Part shown: piece by piece, positions 25,399-34,111 of the stretch
Numbering within the stretch: the stretch's first letter is position 1
Layout: every line of letters starts with the position of its first letter
Source: Bdellovibrionales bacterium
GTDB taxonomy: Bacteria > Bdellovibrionota > Bdellovibrionia > Bdellovibrionales > JAMPXM01
DNA length: 64,000 bases
Assembly: GCA_016713885.1 (NCBI GenBank)
Contig: JADJOF010000003.1
Coordinates: forward strand, 310,001-374,000
Direction: 5' to 3'
Notes under the pieces: model-generated
The model's input: the letters and a program-made list of their open reading frames with translations, nothing else
Databases searched by the model: none
What the model was told of the DNA's origin: nothing
Translations under genes and position numbers: made by a program

Positions 25399-26350
25399 AG
25401 CCAATTGCTGTCAGAACTGTGTTCCAGAGCGGCACAGTGATCAGCGAAAGCGGAATGCCAATTCCAATCATGAGGCTTGCGACCTCGCGGTCAAAGCCGA
25501 ACTCTTCTGCGACAACACCAGCTGTGATCATGGGTGCCATTGCTGACTCAAGAATCGTGATTTGAGTGGCCAAGCTCTGCGAGCCAAACGCAAAACGATA
25601 GAGCAGTGTCATGAGGAGTGGTGCGGCCAGCAGTTTGAAGGCCAATCCAAAGCCGACGGCTCGCCAGTGCATACGAAGGCTTGATGGCGCAAGCCTAAGC
25701 TGAAAACCGACCGCGATCAGTGCGAGAGGTACGAGGGTTGAGGCAAGTCGTTCAAGGAGAGTTCGAAGCTCTTCATTTGTAGACAGACCCGTTTTCCAAA
25801 ACAGAATGGCGAAGAGCATCGCCGCAAAGGGCGGGAAGGTGAAAACATTTTTTAAGAGATTTTGACGGGCATGATAGTCGCTATGGCGGCCGTGCGGTGT
25901 ATGCCTGATGGCATAGAGGATTCCCACGGATGAAAGGGCGAGGAAGGAGCCGAGTTGATCGCAGAGCACAGCTGTTGGAATGGCCTCTTTGCCGTGGAGC
26001 GACTCGATGAGCGGGAAGCCAACAAACGATGTGTTGCCAAGGCCCGCCGTCAGAGTCAGCGCGCCGATGGTTTGACTCGACCAGTTTTTTATTTTTTTAA
26101 TAACCAGGAACGTGGCAACCGAAAAGGCGAAAAGAAGCCAGGCCATTGAGACCGGAACAAGGAGTTCGGTGCTCCATCGGGTGTGCTCAAGAAGCTTTGG
26201 AATTTCAAGAAGAACGAGCGCTGGTAGTGATACCCAGATGACAAAGGCGTTCAACACTGTCGCCGTTTGTGCAGGCAGGCGGCCCGTCCTTTTGAGAGTG
26301 GCGCCTAAAATCAGGCAGGTGAAAATAAGGATGAGGTTTGAGTTGAACAC
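25388..26350 (-). CDS. AEC family (auxin efflux carrier-like) transporter
   Basis: About 320 residues with ten hydrophobic helices in the AEC arrangement: NLILIFTCLILGATLKRTGR start, LNAFVIWVSLPALVLLEIP, the central LTLTAGLGNTSFVGFPLIES crossing motif and the paired ITILESAMAPMITAGVVAEE. Substrates of the family are small organic anions. I place the start at GTG 26350 because the longer reading (TTG 26389) begins inside a terminator hairpin. No partner enzyme nearby. Confidence 0.85.
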   Translation of the reverse strand: MFNSNLILIFTCLILGATLKRTGRLPAQTATVLNAFVIWVSLPALVLLEIPKLLEHTRWSTELLVPVSMAWLLFAFSVATFLVIKKIKNWSSQTIGALTLTAGLGNTSFVGFPLIESLHGKEAIPTAVLCDQLGSFLALSSVGILYAIRHTPHGRHSDYHARQNLLKNVFTFPPFAAMLFAILFWKTGLSTNEELRTLLERLASTLVPLALIAVGFQLRLAPSSLRMHWRAVGFGLAFKLLAAPLLMTLLYRFAFGSQSLATQITILESAMAPMITAGVVAEEFGFDREVASLMIGIGIPLSLITVPLWNTVLTAIGFTA

Positions 26351-26371
26351 GCTGATCGAAATGATCGATTG

Positions 26372-26405
26372 CAAAAAAGGCGGGCGCAAGAAGATTTGCG
26401 CCCGC
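26372..26405 (-). terminator. Terminator after chemoreceptor gene
   Basis: On the minus strand GCGGGCGCAA (26405-26396) pairs with TTGCGCCCGC (26389-26380) and is followed by C and six T. It ends the transcript of 26414-28156. Confidence 0.85.
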
Positions 26406-26413
26406 GATTCATT

Positions 26414-28156
26414 TTAGACGTCAGAGAATCGCTTGTCATTGTGCGGGGGAGTCGTCGGATCCCCGGCTGCTCGTTTAAGCCGAGGAGTCGGCGATACGGC
26501 TGCAGAGGTCTGAGACTTCTTCGCTGACGCGATGGAGATGACTTTCGCTACGGGTTTTGTTTGGTGAGCTTCTGTATCTAGCGCTTTGCCTTCGCCGTGA
26601 ATTGTCGCAAGGAGCTGATCAACAGCCATTTTGAGGGATGCTGCTTGTGATGAAAGAAGCCGAGCGGATTCGGCCGTCTCTTCACTTGTGGACGCATTCT
26701 GCTGAGTCACGGTATCCAACTGAACAACGGCGCTATTGATCTCACCGACGCCGAGTGACTGTTCGCGACTGGCCTGCGAGATTTCGCTTGCAAGGCTTGA
26801 TACGCGTGAAACGTTGTCGACGATTTCTCCAAGAAGGGTCGCACAGCGTTGAGCGACGACAGTTCCAGATTCGACTTTGATCTTTCCTTGGTCGATCAAT
26901 ACGGCGACTTTGCGCTTGGTGTCCTCAACTATGTTTTCGACATTGACGATACTTCCGCTCAGCATATCTGAAATGTCTTTTGCCGCATTGCCGCTCATCT
27001 GAGCGAGGTTTCCGACCTCTTCAGCAACAACGGCAAACCCTTTTCCATGTTCGCCGGCGCGCGCGGCCTCGACCGAGGCATTAAACGAGAGCAGTTTTGT
27101 TTGAAAGACGATCTCGTTGATGACCTTTGTTTTTTCGCCGATCTCACGAATCACACGCACAATTTCTGAGAGCTTCTGATTGCTCTCGTTGATCTGATTC
27201 ATGATCGCATCATTGCTCTGGCTGATTTCGTCCATCGACTTCATCATCTCTTCGACGGCCTGGTGGCCATCGTTGGCTTTGGCTTGCGACTCGGCTGAGC
27301 TTGTGGCGGATGTTTCGGCATTGGCCGATGTTTTTTCGATCATCGCGCTGATCTGCTGAAGTGATGCCGTTGTTTGCTCAAGAGAGGCGGCTTGTTCGGT
27401 GGTGGCCTGAGAGAGGCTTGCGGATGACGCGGCAATTTGAACGGAAGAGGATGCGACTTGCTGCGCATTTTCAGCAAGGGCACTAGCCACGGTGCTGATC
27501 GATTTCGACACGCGGGTTGAGATGATGGTTCCGACAGTTAGGCCCACTAAGATTCCGCCGACGGCAAAGAAGAGTACAAGGCGTTCTGTAGACGCCTGTT
27601 CATTTTTGGACTCGATGACAGCTTTGTTCTTTACTTCGCCGTGGAAAAGAAAAAGCTCCTTCAAGGCCGCGGTGTAGGTGTGGGCTGCGTCGGGGCAGTC
27701 CTTTAGGAAAATAGCCGTCAATGCGGCACGGTCTCCCGATTTGTGGAGGGCAAGCGCACGTTCTCCGATCTCGTTGAAATGGAGCCAAGACGCATGGAGT
27801 TTCTCATAGAGTTCTTTCTGTCCTGGAAGAAAGCCGAGCGCCAAGTAGGCATCGTTGTGTTTGTTGTATTTTGCTATCGCATCTTCGGCGTCGTGGATAG
27901 CCGTCGCCTCATCGTCTTTCGAGATTCCATTGATACCAAGAGTGCGGAGCGAGATACGCAAGCGGCGGTACTCGAGAAACATACCATTGAGCTCTTCAAG
28001 CTTGGGCATGACTTTCTCTGTGATGCGCGCATTGTCGCGGCCGATGTTGTTCAGGCCATTGATGGCGACAGCGCTGATAACGCCACCGACGCTTGAAAGG
28101 AACAGGCATAGAGCGATCAACTTGACGCGAAAGCTCATGGAACGAAAGAGACTCAT
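26414..28156 (-). CDS. Methyl-accepting chemotaxis protein
   Basis: A 580-residue chemoreceptor. First membrane helix at residues 8-30 (LIALCLFLSSVGGVISAVAI), a periplasmic four-helix-bundle-like sensor (residues 35-185), second membrane helix near 190-210 (LVLFFAVGGILVGLTVGTII), then a coiled-coil signalling domain whose hairpin tip reads EIVFQTKLLSFNASVEAARA, followed by GKGFAVVAEEVGNLAQ. The tip binds CheA and CheW. The C-terminal tail is Ser/Thr/Ala-rich without a CheR-binding pentapeptide. Ligand unknown. Confidence 0.93.
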   Translation of the reverse strand: MSLFRSMSFRVKLIALCLFLSSVGGVISAVAINGLNNIGRDNARITEKVMPKLEELNGMFLEYRRLRISLRTLGINGISKDDEATAIHDAEDAIAKYNKHNDAYLALGFLPGQKELYEKLHASWLHFNEIGERALALHKSGDRAALTAIFLKDCPDAAHTYTAALKELFLFHGEVKNKAVIESKNEQASTERLVLFFAVGGILVGLTVGTIISTRVSKSISTVASALAENAQQVASSSVQIAASSASLSQATTEQAASLEQTTASLQQISAMIEKTSANAETSATSSAESQAKANDGHQAVEEMMKSMDEISQSNDAIMNQINESNQKLSEIVRVIREIGEKTKVINEIVFQTKLLSFNASVEAARAGEHGKGFAVVAEEVGNLAQMSGNAAKDISDMLSGSIVNVENIVEDTKRKVAVLIDQGKIKVESGTVVAQRCATLLGEIVDNVSRVSSLASEISQASREQSLGVGEINSAVVQLDTVTQQNASTSEETAESARLLSSQAASLKMAVDQLLATIHGEGKALDTEAHQTKPVAKVISIASAKKSQTSAAVSPTPRLKRAAGDPTTPPHNDKRFSDV

Positions 28157-28328
28157 CGAACCCCCTTTTGGAAAAACGTACCGTTAAGCAGGTTGCGAAT
28201 TGGCATTGGTTGTTATTAAGGATCGGTTGAGTAATTGCTGGACTTTGGTATTGAGACAGGATGGTTTTGGGATGCGGAGTTAGCGCTGTTCTTTTTTGAA
28301 ACAGCGCCATGATTCTGGTTGCGGATCT

Positions 28329-28688
28329 CTATTTTCCGCGAAGCTTTAAAACGTAGTGTGCCAAACTGGTGCGTTCTTCATCGCTGAGTTTTTTGGCGAA
28401 CGGCGCCATTGCTGTTCCTGGCAGGCCCTCTGAAATCGACTTGAAGATACCCTCGGGCGTTGCGCCGTTTTTAAAATCGGCTGACGCGAACTCGCGAGGT
28501 TTTGGCTTCATCATTTTCCCGGCTGGTCCGTTGCCGTCACCTTTTTCGCCGTGGCAGGCGAGGCAATTTGTCGCATAGAGCGACTTACCAAGTTCCAGCA
28601 TCTGTGGTGTTGCGGGCGCAAGACCTTTTGCTGAACTGGTTGAGCCGATCAATAAAGTTCCAATGAGGGCAGTGGCGATTTGTCTCAT
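28329..28688 (-). CDS. Small class I cytochrome c
   Basis: A 119-residue periplasmic c-type cytochrome. Signal peptide RQIATALIGTLLIGSTSSA, haem attachment CLACH at about residue 42, and distal Met probably in GTAMAPFAKKLSDEE, the normal layout for cytochrome c(6)/c(8)-like electron carriers. Soluble electron shuttle role is family knowledge. Lies alone between two chemoreceptor genes. Confidence 0.9.
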   Translation of the reverse strand: MRQIATALIGTLLIGSTSSAKGLAPATPQMLELGKSLYATNCLACHGEKGDGNGPAGKMMKPKPREFASADFKNGATPEGIFKSISEGLPGTAMAPFAKKLSDEERTSLAHYVLKLRGK

Positions 28689-28898
28689 TCTCAGAGCCTC
28701 CGTGCTGTTGCGCCTATAGTTAAACGCATGATTTTCTCAAGATGATAAAGTGCCGAGAGCCCGCGCTCAATGCGTTCTTACGAAGCTCGATGAAACTCCA
28801 GGTTTGTGCGTTTAAGAGTTCAGCTTAGGGCCAGAAAGACCGAAAAAGAAGGTGTTCATAAAATGTCATATGCCGTCGTTTAGAAGAGAGATTTTCCT

Positions 28899-30800
28899 AT
28901 GAAGATTGGAATCCAGACCAAGATTGCGGGTTTGATCACTATTCCGCTGTTGGCCTTTATTGTGATGGCCGCGATCTCGATTAAGTCCGATTGGCAGCAG
29001 CTCAAGATCGCGCAAAAGACGCTTGAAGGGACGGAGCTTTTCGCTTCGGTGTCAGATGTTGTGCATGCGTTGCAAAAAGAGAGAGAAGATCTTCTGTTGC
29101 AGCTCTTGGATCGGCGGACTGCAAAAGAGATGGCGGTACAGCGAGAGGTTGCGGACCGCATGCTCTCAGAGTTTAGGCTAAAGATGGCCAACCACGAGTT
29201 CGGTCTGCAAGGCAAATCGATATTGACGAGTGTCTCGGATCTGAGCCCACTTCGAAAGTCGATTGATCAAGATGGAATATCGGGCGAAGCGTGTGATCGG
29301 TACAATCACGTGATTCAGAGTCTGATCGGTTTTGAGGTTCAAGTGGCACATCGAATCGCGTTGCCGGGAGTGAGCTCGTCACTTCTCAGTATGAATATTC
29401 TTGAGCAGTCGCGCGAGAGCGCCGACCAGCTTCGGGCGATGTTGCTGCCGGTACTGCTCGCCAATGCGCCGCTCAGTACTTTAACATTTAGTCGCATCGA
29501 GCGACTTCATAGCGATATTCATATCAATCTTGAATCACCATTACTGGAAGCTTCAAGTGATGTTACTCAGTTCTTAACGACCTTCAAGGCATCGGAGAAC
29601 TATACGCTCGTGATGATGATCTACGATGCGATCATTGCTAAAGCCAATGAAGGTCAGTACGGTCTTGATCTCAACGGCTTCTTTGATTCGATCAGTGCAA
29701 TTGTGACGGATCTTGATCGACCGGGGATGGGAATACTGCGCAGTGTGCGAGATTCCGTCAACGCCACAACTCGAGCTGCCGAACGTGCTGCGGCACTCAT
29801 GGCCGCGATGATCGCGGTGAGTACGGTCGTTATTTTTATTCTTGTCAGAGTGTTCACGGGGCGCCTCTCGAGTTCGCTTGAGTTGGTTGCGCAGGGTCTC
29901 ATGCGTGGAGCGGGGGACGTGTCTGAGGCTTCTCGGAATATGAGTGGCGCTGCACATGGCATTTCGACAGCGGCGAGTGAGCAGACGCAATCGTTGAGCG
30001 AAACAACGACGGCCGTTGAGAAGATTTCGCAAATGGTGCGAGCCAACGCCGATCGGGCCCAGGGTTCGAAGGGAGTGGCTGAAGAGGCGGTGGGCGCCGC
30101 TCGGCAGGGCCGAGAGATCGTCTCGGAGGTTGTTCGCTCTATGCAAGAGATCCACGATGGCAATATGCAGCTGACAACCCAGATCACTGATAGCAATCGT
30201 GAAATCGAACGCGTGATCCAGGTGATCAACGAGATTGGCGAAAAGACAAAAGTCATCAACGAGATTGTCTTTCAGACTAAGCTACTTTCTTTTAATGCCT
30301 CAGTTGAGGCCGCTCGTGCCGGAGAAGCGGGAAAAGGATTTGCTGTTGTTGCAGAAGAAATCGGTAATTTGGCGACACTCAGCGGGCATGCGTCTAAAGA
30401 AATCAATGACATGCTCAAGCAAGGTATTGAACAGGTCGGGCAAATAGTTCGCGCTTCGCAAGAGAAGCTCGATCGCTTGGCTCAGCAAGAGATGTTGAAA
30501 ATTGGCGAGGGGTCTGAGAAAGCCCGTGTCTGCGGCGAGGTGTTGGAACAAATCGGCGATAAGGTTGAAACCATGAAGTCGATGCTTGTTGGAATCGCGG
30601 AAGATTCGATGGAGCAAGCGCGAGGGGTGCAAGAGATCACTGAGGCCGTTGGCGATCTTCAGCGTGTGACCGAGGCCAATGCGCAGCTCTCAGAGCAGAC
30701 ATCGGGATCGGCTGATGCCATGGCCCAGCAGTCGCTTGAGTTGAATCAGCTTGTCCAAGGACTCAATCACATCATCACTGGTGATCGCGAAGCGGCTTAG
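28899..30800 (+). CDS. Methyl-accepting chemotaxis protein with NIT-like sensor
   Basis: A 633-residue chemoreceptor. Membrane helix 1 at residues 8-28 (IAGLITIPLLAFIVMAAI). The sensor region begins with VVHALQKEREDLLLQLLDRR, similar to the start of nitrate/nitrite-sensing NIT domains, and spans to about residue 290. Helix 2 is LMAAMIAVSTVVIFILVRVF, then HAMP-like linker and signalling domain with EIVFQTKLLSFNASVEAARA and GKGFAVVAEEIGNLAT. Its 3' end overlaps the convergent chorismate mutase gene by 26 bases. NIT assignment is moderate. Confidence 0.92.
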   Translation: MKIGIQTKIAGLITIPLLAFIVMAAISIKSDWQQLKIAQKTLEGTELFASVSDVVHALQKEREDLLLQLLDRRTAKEMAVQREVADRMLSEFRLKMANHEFGLQGKSILTSVSDLSPLRKSIDQDGISGEACDRYNHVIQSLIGFEVQVAHRIALPGVSSSLLSMNILEQSRESADQLRAMLLPVLLANAPLSTLTFSRIERLHSDIHINLESPLLEASSDVTQFLTTFKASENYTLVMMIYDAIIAKANEGQYGLDLNGFFDSISAIVTDLDRPGMGILRSVRDSVNATTRAAERAAALMAAMIAVSTVVIFILVRVFTGRLSSSLELVAQGLMRGAGDVSEASRNMSGAAHGISTAASEQTQSLSETTTAVEKISQMVRANADRAQGSKGVAEEAVGAARQGREIVSEVVRSMQEIHDGNMQLTTQITDSNREIERVIQVINEIGEKTKVINEIVFQTKLLSFNASVEAARAGEAGKGFAVVAEEIGNLATLSGHASKEINDMLKQGIEQVGQIVRASQEKLDRLAQQEMLKIGEGSEKARVCGEVLEQIGDKVETMKSMLVGIAEDSMEQARGVQEITEAVGDLQRVTEANAQLSEQTSGSADAMAQQSLELNQLVQGLNHIITGDREAA

Positions 30801-31071
30801 TCTTATACTGCGGTGTGAGTTCGAGGACGGCTTTGACGAGTGTCTGCACTCTTTTTGCTTTGATTGGATGTTTGAGCGTCGCAAGGTAGTGCTTGATGAT
30901 GGTTCGTTCTCTCTTTGCATCAGTAACCGCAGTTCCCGCGAGCTCTTTTGCTATTATAATCTGCGAGGCCAGGCGTGTGCGTTCCTCTAAGAGGGAGGCG
31001 AGTTTTGAATCGATCAGATCGATCTTCTTTCGAAGTCGATCGATGTCGGTTGGCGGACTAGGTCTTGTCAT
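30775..31071 (-). CDS. Chorismate mutase, AroQ type
   Basis: A stand-alone AroQ-fold chorismate mutase of about 98 residues converting chorismate to prephenate. Key residues fit: IDRLRKKIDLIDSKLASLL, ERTRLASQIIIAK (Arg and Lys) and VTDAKRERTIIKHYL (Asp-x-x-Arg-Glu). No prephenate dehydratase or dehydrogenase domain is attached. ATG 31071 lies inside the 3' end of the U32 gene (14-base overlap), so translation is coupled. See the finding on prephenate supply to tRNA hydroxylation. Confidence 0.85.
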   Translation of the reverse strand: MTRPSPPTDIDRLRKKIDLIDSKLASLLEERTRLASQIIIAKELAGTAVTDAKRERTIIKHYLATLKHPIKAKRVQTLVKAVLELTPQYKTKPLRDHQ

Positions 31072-32314
31072 AGGCGTTTTCGACATGGGCAATCAAGAGC
31101 GAGTTTTCAGGAAGAGCAATGTCGTCAGAAAAGGAGAATAAGAATTCTCCGCTTCCAGGGTGGACTGCCAGTTTGTTGTCTTGATTGCGCGCAGTGATGG
31201 ATCGAACTTTGGTGATGCCGGCTGGTCCTTCTGGCGTCATCACTTGAACCGACTGTCCAAGCTCAATTTTGTTTCGAACGTCGACCCAGATGCGGCCATC
31301 TTCACCTCTTTGCGCGAGGCCCAGAAACTTTCTTGAGTCGAGATGCTGGCTGGTCTTTTCGTAGTTCTGACCGTTTGCGCCCGGGGTCTGTAACATAAAT
31401 CCCGTGTGGTAACCGCGGTTGGAGAGTTTCGCGAGCTCTTCACTCCAGAGTGGGTTGAGTGGGCGGTTGTTGATTAGGTCATCGAGTGCACCACGGTACG
31501 CACGGGCGACCATGGCAGCGTAGAACTCGGATTTGGTTCGCCCCTCAACTTTGAATGAGATAACTCCGGCATCGACGAGCGGCTTCAAGTGTTCGACCAT
31601 GCAAAGGTCTTTTGCGTTCATGATGTAGGTGCCGTGTTGATCCTCTTCGATTTCGTAGAGATGGCCAGGATTATTCTTGGTGTCCTCGATATAGTATTCT
31701 TTCAGTGCATACTTCTCGCGGCACGAGTTGTCGCACACACCTTGGTTGGCATCCCGACGATCCATGTAGCTTGAGAGCAGGCAACGACCGGAGTAGGCGA
31801 TACAAATCGATCCGTGAACAAAGGCTTCAAGTTCCATGTCGGGAACGCGCTGCTTGATCTCGGTGATTTCAGCGATTGAGAGCTCGCGGCTCAAGATCAC
31901 GCGTTCGACGCCAAGGGATTCTTGCCAAAATTTGACCGAGCGCCAATTCATGCAGTTGGCTTGGACGGAAAGATGAATTGGAATTTCTGGTGCGAGTTCG
32001 CGCGCAATGGAGGCAAGACCTGGATCGCTGATGATAAAAGCGTCGGGCTTCATTTTCGCGTATTCGGTGATGTCGCGCGAGAACGGCTGAATCTTTCGAT
32101 TGCGAGAGAAAATATTGAGGGTCATATAGACCTTCTTGCCCCTCGCGTGTACCTGCTCGATGGACTCCTTTAAGACATCGCTTGCAAAGTCGTTGTCACG
32201 AGCACGAAGACTGTAAAGCGGCGGTCCCAGGTAAACGGCGTCGGCGCCATAGTCGAGAGCCAGTCGCATTTTGCTCTGTGATCCGGCCGGCATCAAAAGT
32301 TCCAGTGGCTGCAT
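31058..32314 (-). CDS. trhP: U32 family protein, TrhP (YegQ)-like tRNA hydroxylation factor
   Basis: A 418-residue peptidase-U32-family protein: MQPLELLMPAGSQSKMRLAL, GADAVYLGPPLYSLRARDND, and the Cys-rich centre ICIAYSGRCLLSSYMDRRDA, NQGVCDNSCR and AKDLCMVEHL, the cysteine set shared by YegQ, RlhA and UbiU. Length and lack of a C-terminal extension fit TrhP/YegQ, which in E. coli is needed for prephenate-dependent 5-hydroxyuridine at tRNA position 34. RlhA or another U32 role cannot be excluded. Its operon partner is a chorismate mutase, the source of prephenate. Confidence 0.8.
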   Translation of the reverse strand: MQPLELLMPAGSQSKMRLALDYGADAVYLGPPLYSLRARDNDFASDVLKESIEQVHARGKKVYMTLNIFSRNRKIQPFSRDITEYAKMKPDAFIISDPGLASIARELAPEIPIHLSVQANCMNWRSVKFWQESLGVERVILSRELSIAEITEIKQRVPDMELEAFVHGSICIAYSGRCLLSSYMDRRDANQGVCDNSCREKYALKEYYIEDTKNNPGHLYEIEEDQHGTYIMNAKDLCMVEHLKPLVDAGVISFKVEGRTKSEFYAAMVARAYRGALDDLINNRPLNPLWSEELAKLSNRGYHTGFMLQTPGANGQNYEKTSQHLDSRKFLGLAQRGEDGRIWVDVRNKIELGQSVQVMTPEGPAGITKVRSITARNQDNKLAVHPGSGEFLFSFSDDIALPENSLLIAHVENAYDKT

Positions 32315-32346
32315 GTCATACTCCGCTTTTTAAAATAGCGGCAGAA

Positions 32347-33035
32347 CTAGAGGTACGGCGCCTCGAAGGCGTCCAGGCAACCGTAAAGCTGTTCGGCCGA
32401 ATCGAGAACAAACAGCGTTTCTTGAATGAGATCAATCCGAAATGGTGTGTTGCGAATTGTTTCAACGTCAAAGGGGAGAAGGCGTGGCTTTCCCGAGAGC
32501 GCATACGCACACTCTTTGTTTGACGATGCGATTCCGGCGCCAAAAATTCGAAGACCTTTTGGGGTTTTGACGAGTCCAAACTCGGCGGTGAACCAGAACA
32601 GTCGCTGAAAGGCCTCGGTGATCTCGGGGAGGAGAGGTACTTGAGACCTCTTGTCCCAAAGTCTTCGCAGAACTTTCCGTACTCGGGCATGACATAGAAG
32701 GGAAGGTGACCGTAAAGGTCATGAAAAACGTCGGGTTCGGGTGTGTAGGAGAGATCCTTCTGGTCGCGGATAAAGTGCCCGACTGGGAACTCGCGGTTGG
32801 CGAGCATTTTATAGAAATGCTCGGGCCCTTCGAAGCCTGCGACCGAGACGCCGTTCCAGCCGGTGAGGCTCTGAAGCCGCGCATTCACGGCTTCGAGATC
32901 GGGAATCTTGTCGCCCAAAATCCCCAGGGCTTTAAGGCCTGAGGCAAATTCTGGGATCAATTGTTCGGATCGAAGCGCATCTTGCGCATGGTAGAGCAGG
33001 CGCCAAGTGTCGTGATCGCGTTCAGTGAAGCTCAA
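32347..33035 (-). CDS. phhA: Phenylalanine 4-hydroxylase (frame break near 32630)
   Basis: Pterin- and iron-dependent enzyme turning Phe to Tyr. From ATG 33035 the frame gives MLANREFPVGHFIRDQKDLS, YTPEPDVFHDLYGHLPFY with the first two iron His ligands, and GTRGLKYLS. One base change near 32625-32636 restores PEITEAFQRLFWFTAEFGLV with the Glu ligand, RIFGAGIASSNKECAYAL and an end at TAG 32347 (CLDAFEAPYL). The unshifted reading makes nonsense from there. The start overlaps the hppD stop by 4 bases. An indel in the sequence is likely. Confidence 0.88.
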
Positions 33036-34087
33036 TTCAGAACTCCGCGTTTCATTTGATCGCGCTCGATTGAGCGGAACAAAGCGCCGAAGTTGCCTTC
33101 GCCAAACGAGTGGTGATTTTTCCGCTGAATGATTTCGATAAAGATCGGTCCAATGAGGTTTTTGGTGAAAATCTGCAAGAGGTATCCTTCTTCGTCGCCA
33201 TCGATGAGGACGCTGTGGTTGCGGATTCGGTCGTGATCCTCGGTCACCTGCGGGAACTTGTTAAAGATCTCGGCATAGTAGTCGTCGTCAATATCCAAAG
33301 TTTGGATTCGTGAGTCCTGCATGCCGTCAAGTGAGGTCAGAATATCGTCAGTTAAGAACGCCAAGTGCTGAACACCTGGGCCTTTGTACTCTTCCAGATA
33401 CTCGTTGATCTGCGATCTCAGTTCTTCAGCCTCGTTGATTGGGATGCAGAACGAGCCACAGGGAGAGCGCAGAGCATAGGAGGTGAGGCCGGTCTTAACG
33501 CCGCGAATATCGAAGTATCGGACTTCTTCGAATCCGAAAACCTTCTTATAGAAATCGGCCCACTGACCCATCGTTCCCTTGTAGACATTGTTGGTCAGGT
33601 GGTCGACGACAAGAAAGCCCTTGTCTTTCACTTCAATGGGTTTCGGATGATGCGTAAAGCCGAGATCTTGGTACTCTCGGAGATGGGTTTCTTCGGCGAC
33701 GAAGTAGATAATGCTGCCGCCGATTCCCATAATGGCTGGAAGGTCGGCACCACTTGAATTGTAGTAGTCACTGTGGGCCGGAGTTGCGCCGCGCTCGAGG
33801 GCCATCTTATAGGCTTTGTCGGGATCTTTAAAGCGCCAGCCCATGCTGCTGATACACGGGCCGTGGGTGTCGGCGAAAACGTCAGCGTGCGATCCCTTCT
33901 CTTGGTTTAAGAAAAAGTGGATGTCGTGCTGTTTGAAATAGTCGATCTGCATTTCTTTATGGTGTTTGATTTTTGAAAATCCAAACGCCAAGAAGAGCTC
34001 TTCGAGTCTATGGGGGTTGGGGCTACAGAACTCGATAAAGTCGAGGCCGCAGAGTCCGATATCATTTTTTTTAAGAGACAGTGCCAT
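33032..34087 (-). CDS. hppD: 4-hydroxyphenylpyruvate dioxygenase
   Basis: A 351-residue non-haem iron enzyme making homogentisate from 4-hydroxyphenylpyruvate. Two VOC-type halves are visible; the iron triad is His in LVVDHLTNNVYKG, His in GPGVQHLAFLTDD and Glu in LIGPIFIEIIQRKN. The tail GEGNFGALFRSIERDQMKRG is the C-terminal gating helix of the family. ATG 34087 (MALSLKKNDIGLCGLDF) is chosen over 34099. It follows hmgA by 24 bases. Confidence 0.95.
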   Translation of the reverse strand: MALSLKKNDIGLCGLDFIEFCSPNPHRLEELFLAFGFSKIKHHKEMQIDYFKQHDIHFFLNQEKGSHADVFADTHGPCISSMGWRFKDPDKAYKMALERGATPAHSDYYNSSGADLPAIMGIGGSIIYFVAEETHLREYQDLGFTHHPKPIEVKDKGFLVVDHLTNNVYKGTMGQWADFYKKVFGFEEVRYFDIRGVKTGLTSYALRSPCGSFCIPINEAEELRSQINEYLEEYKGPGVQHLAFLTDDILTSLDGMQDSRIQTLDIDDDYYAEIFNKFPQVTEDHDRIRNHSVLIDGDEEGYLLQIFTKNLIGPIFIEIIQRKNHHSFGEGNFGALFRSIERDQMKRGVLN

Positions 34088-34111
34088 GTTTTGCTCCACT
34101 CCGCTCGGCGA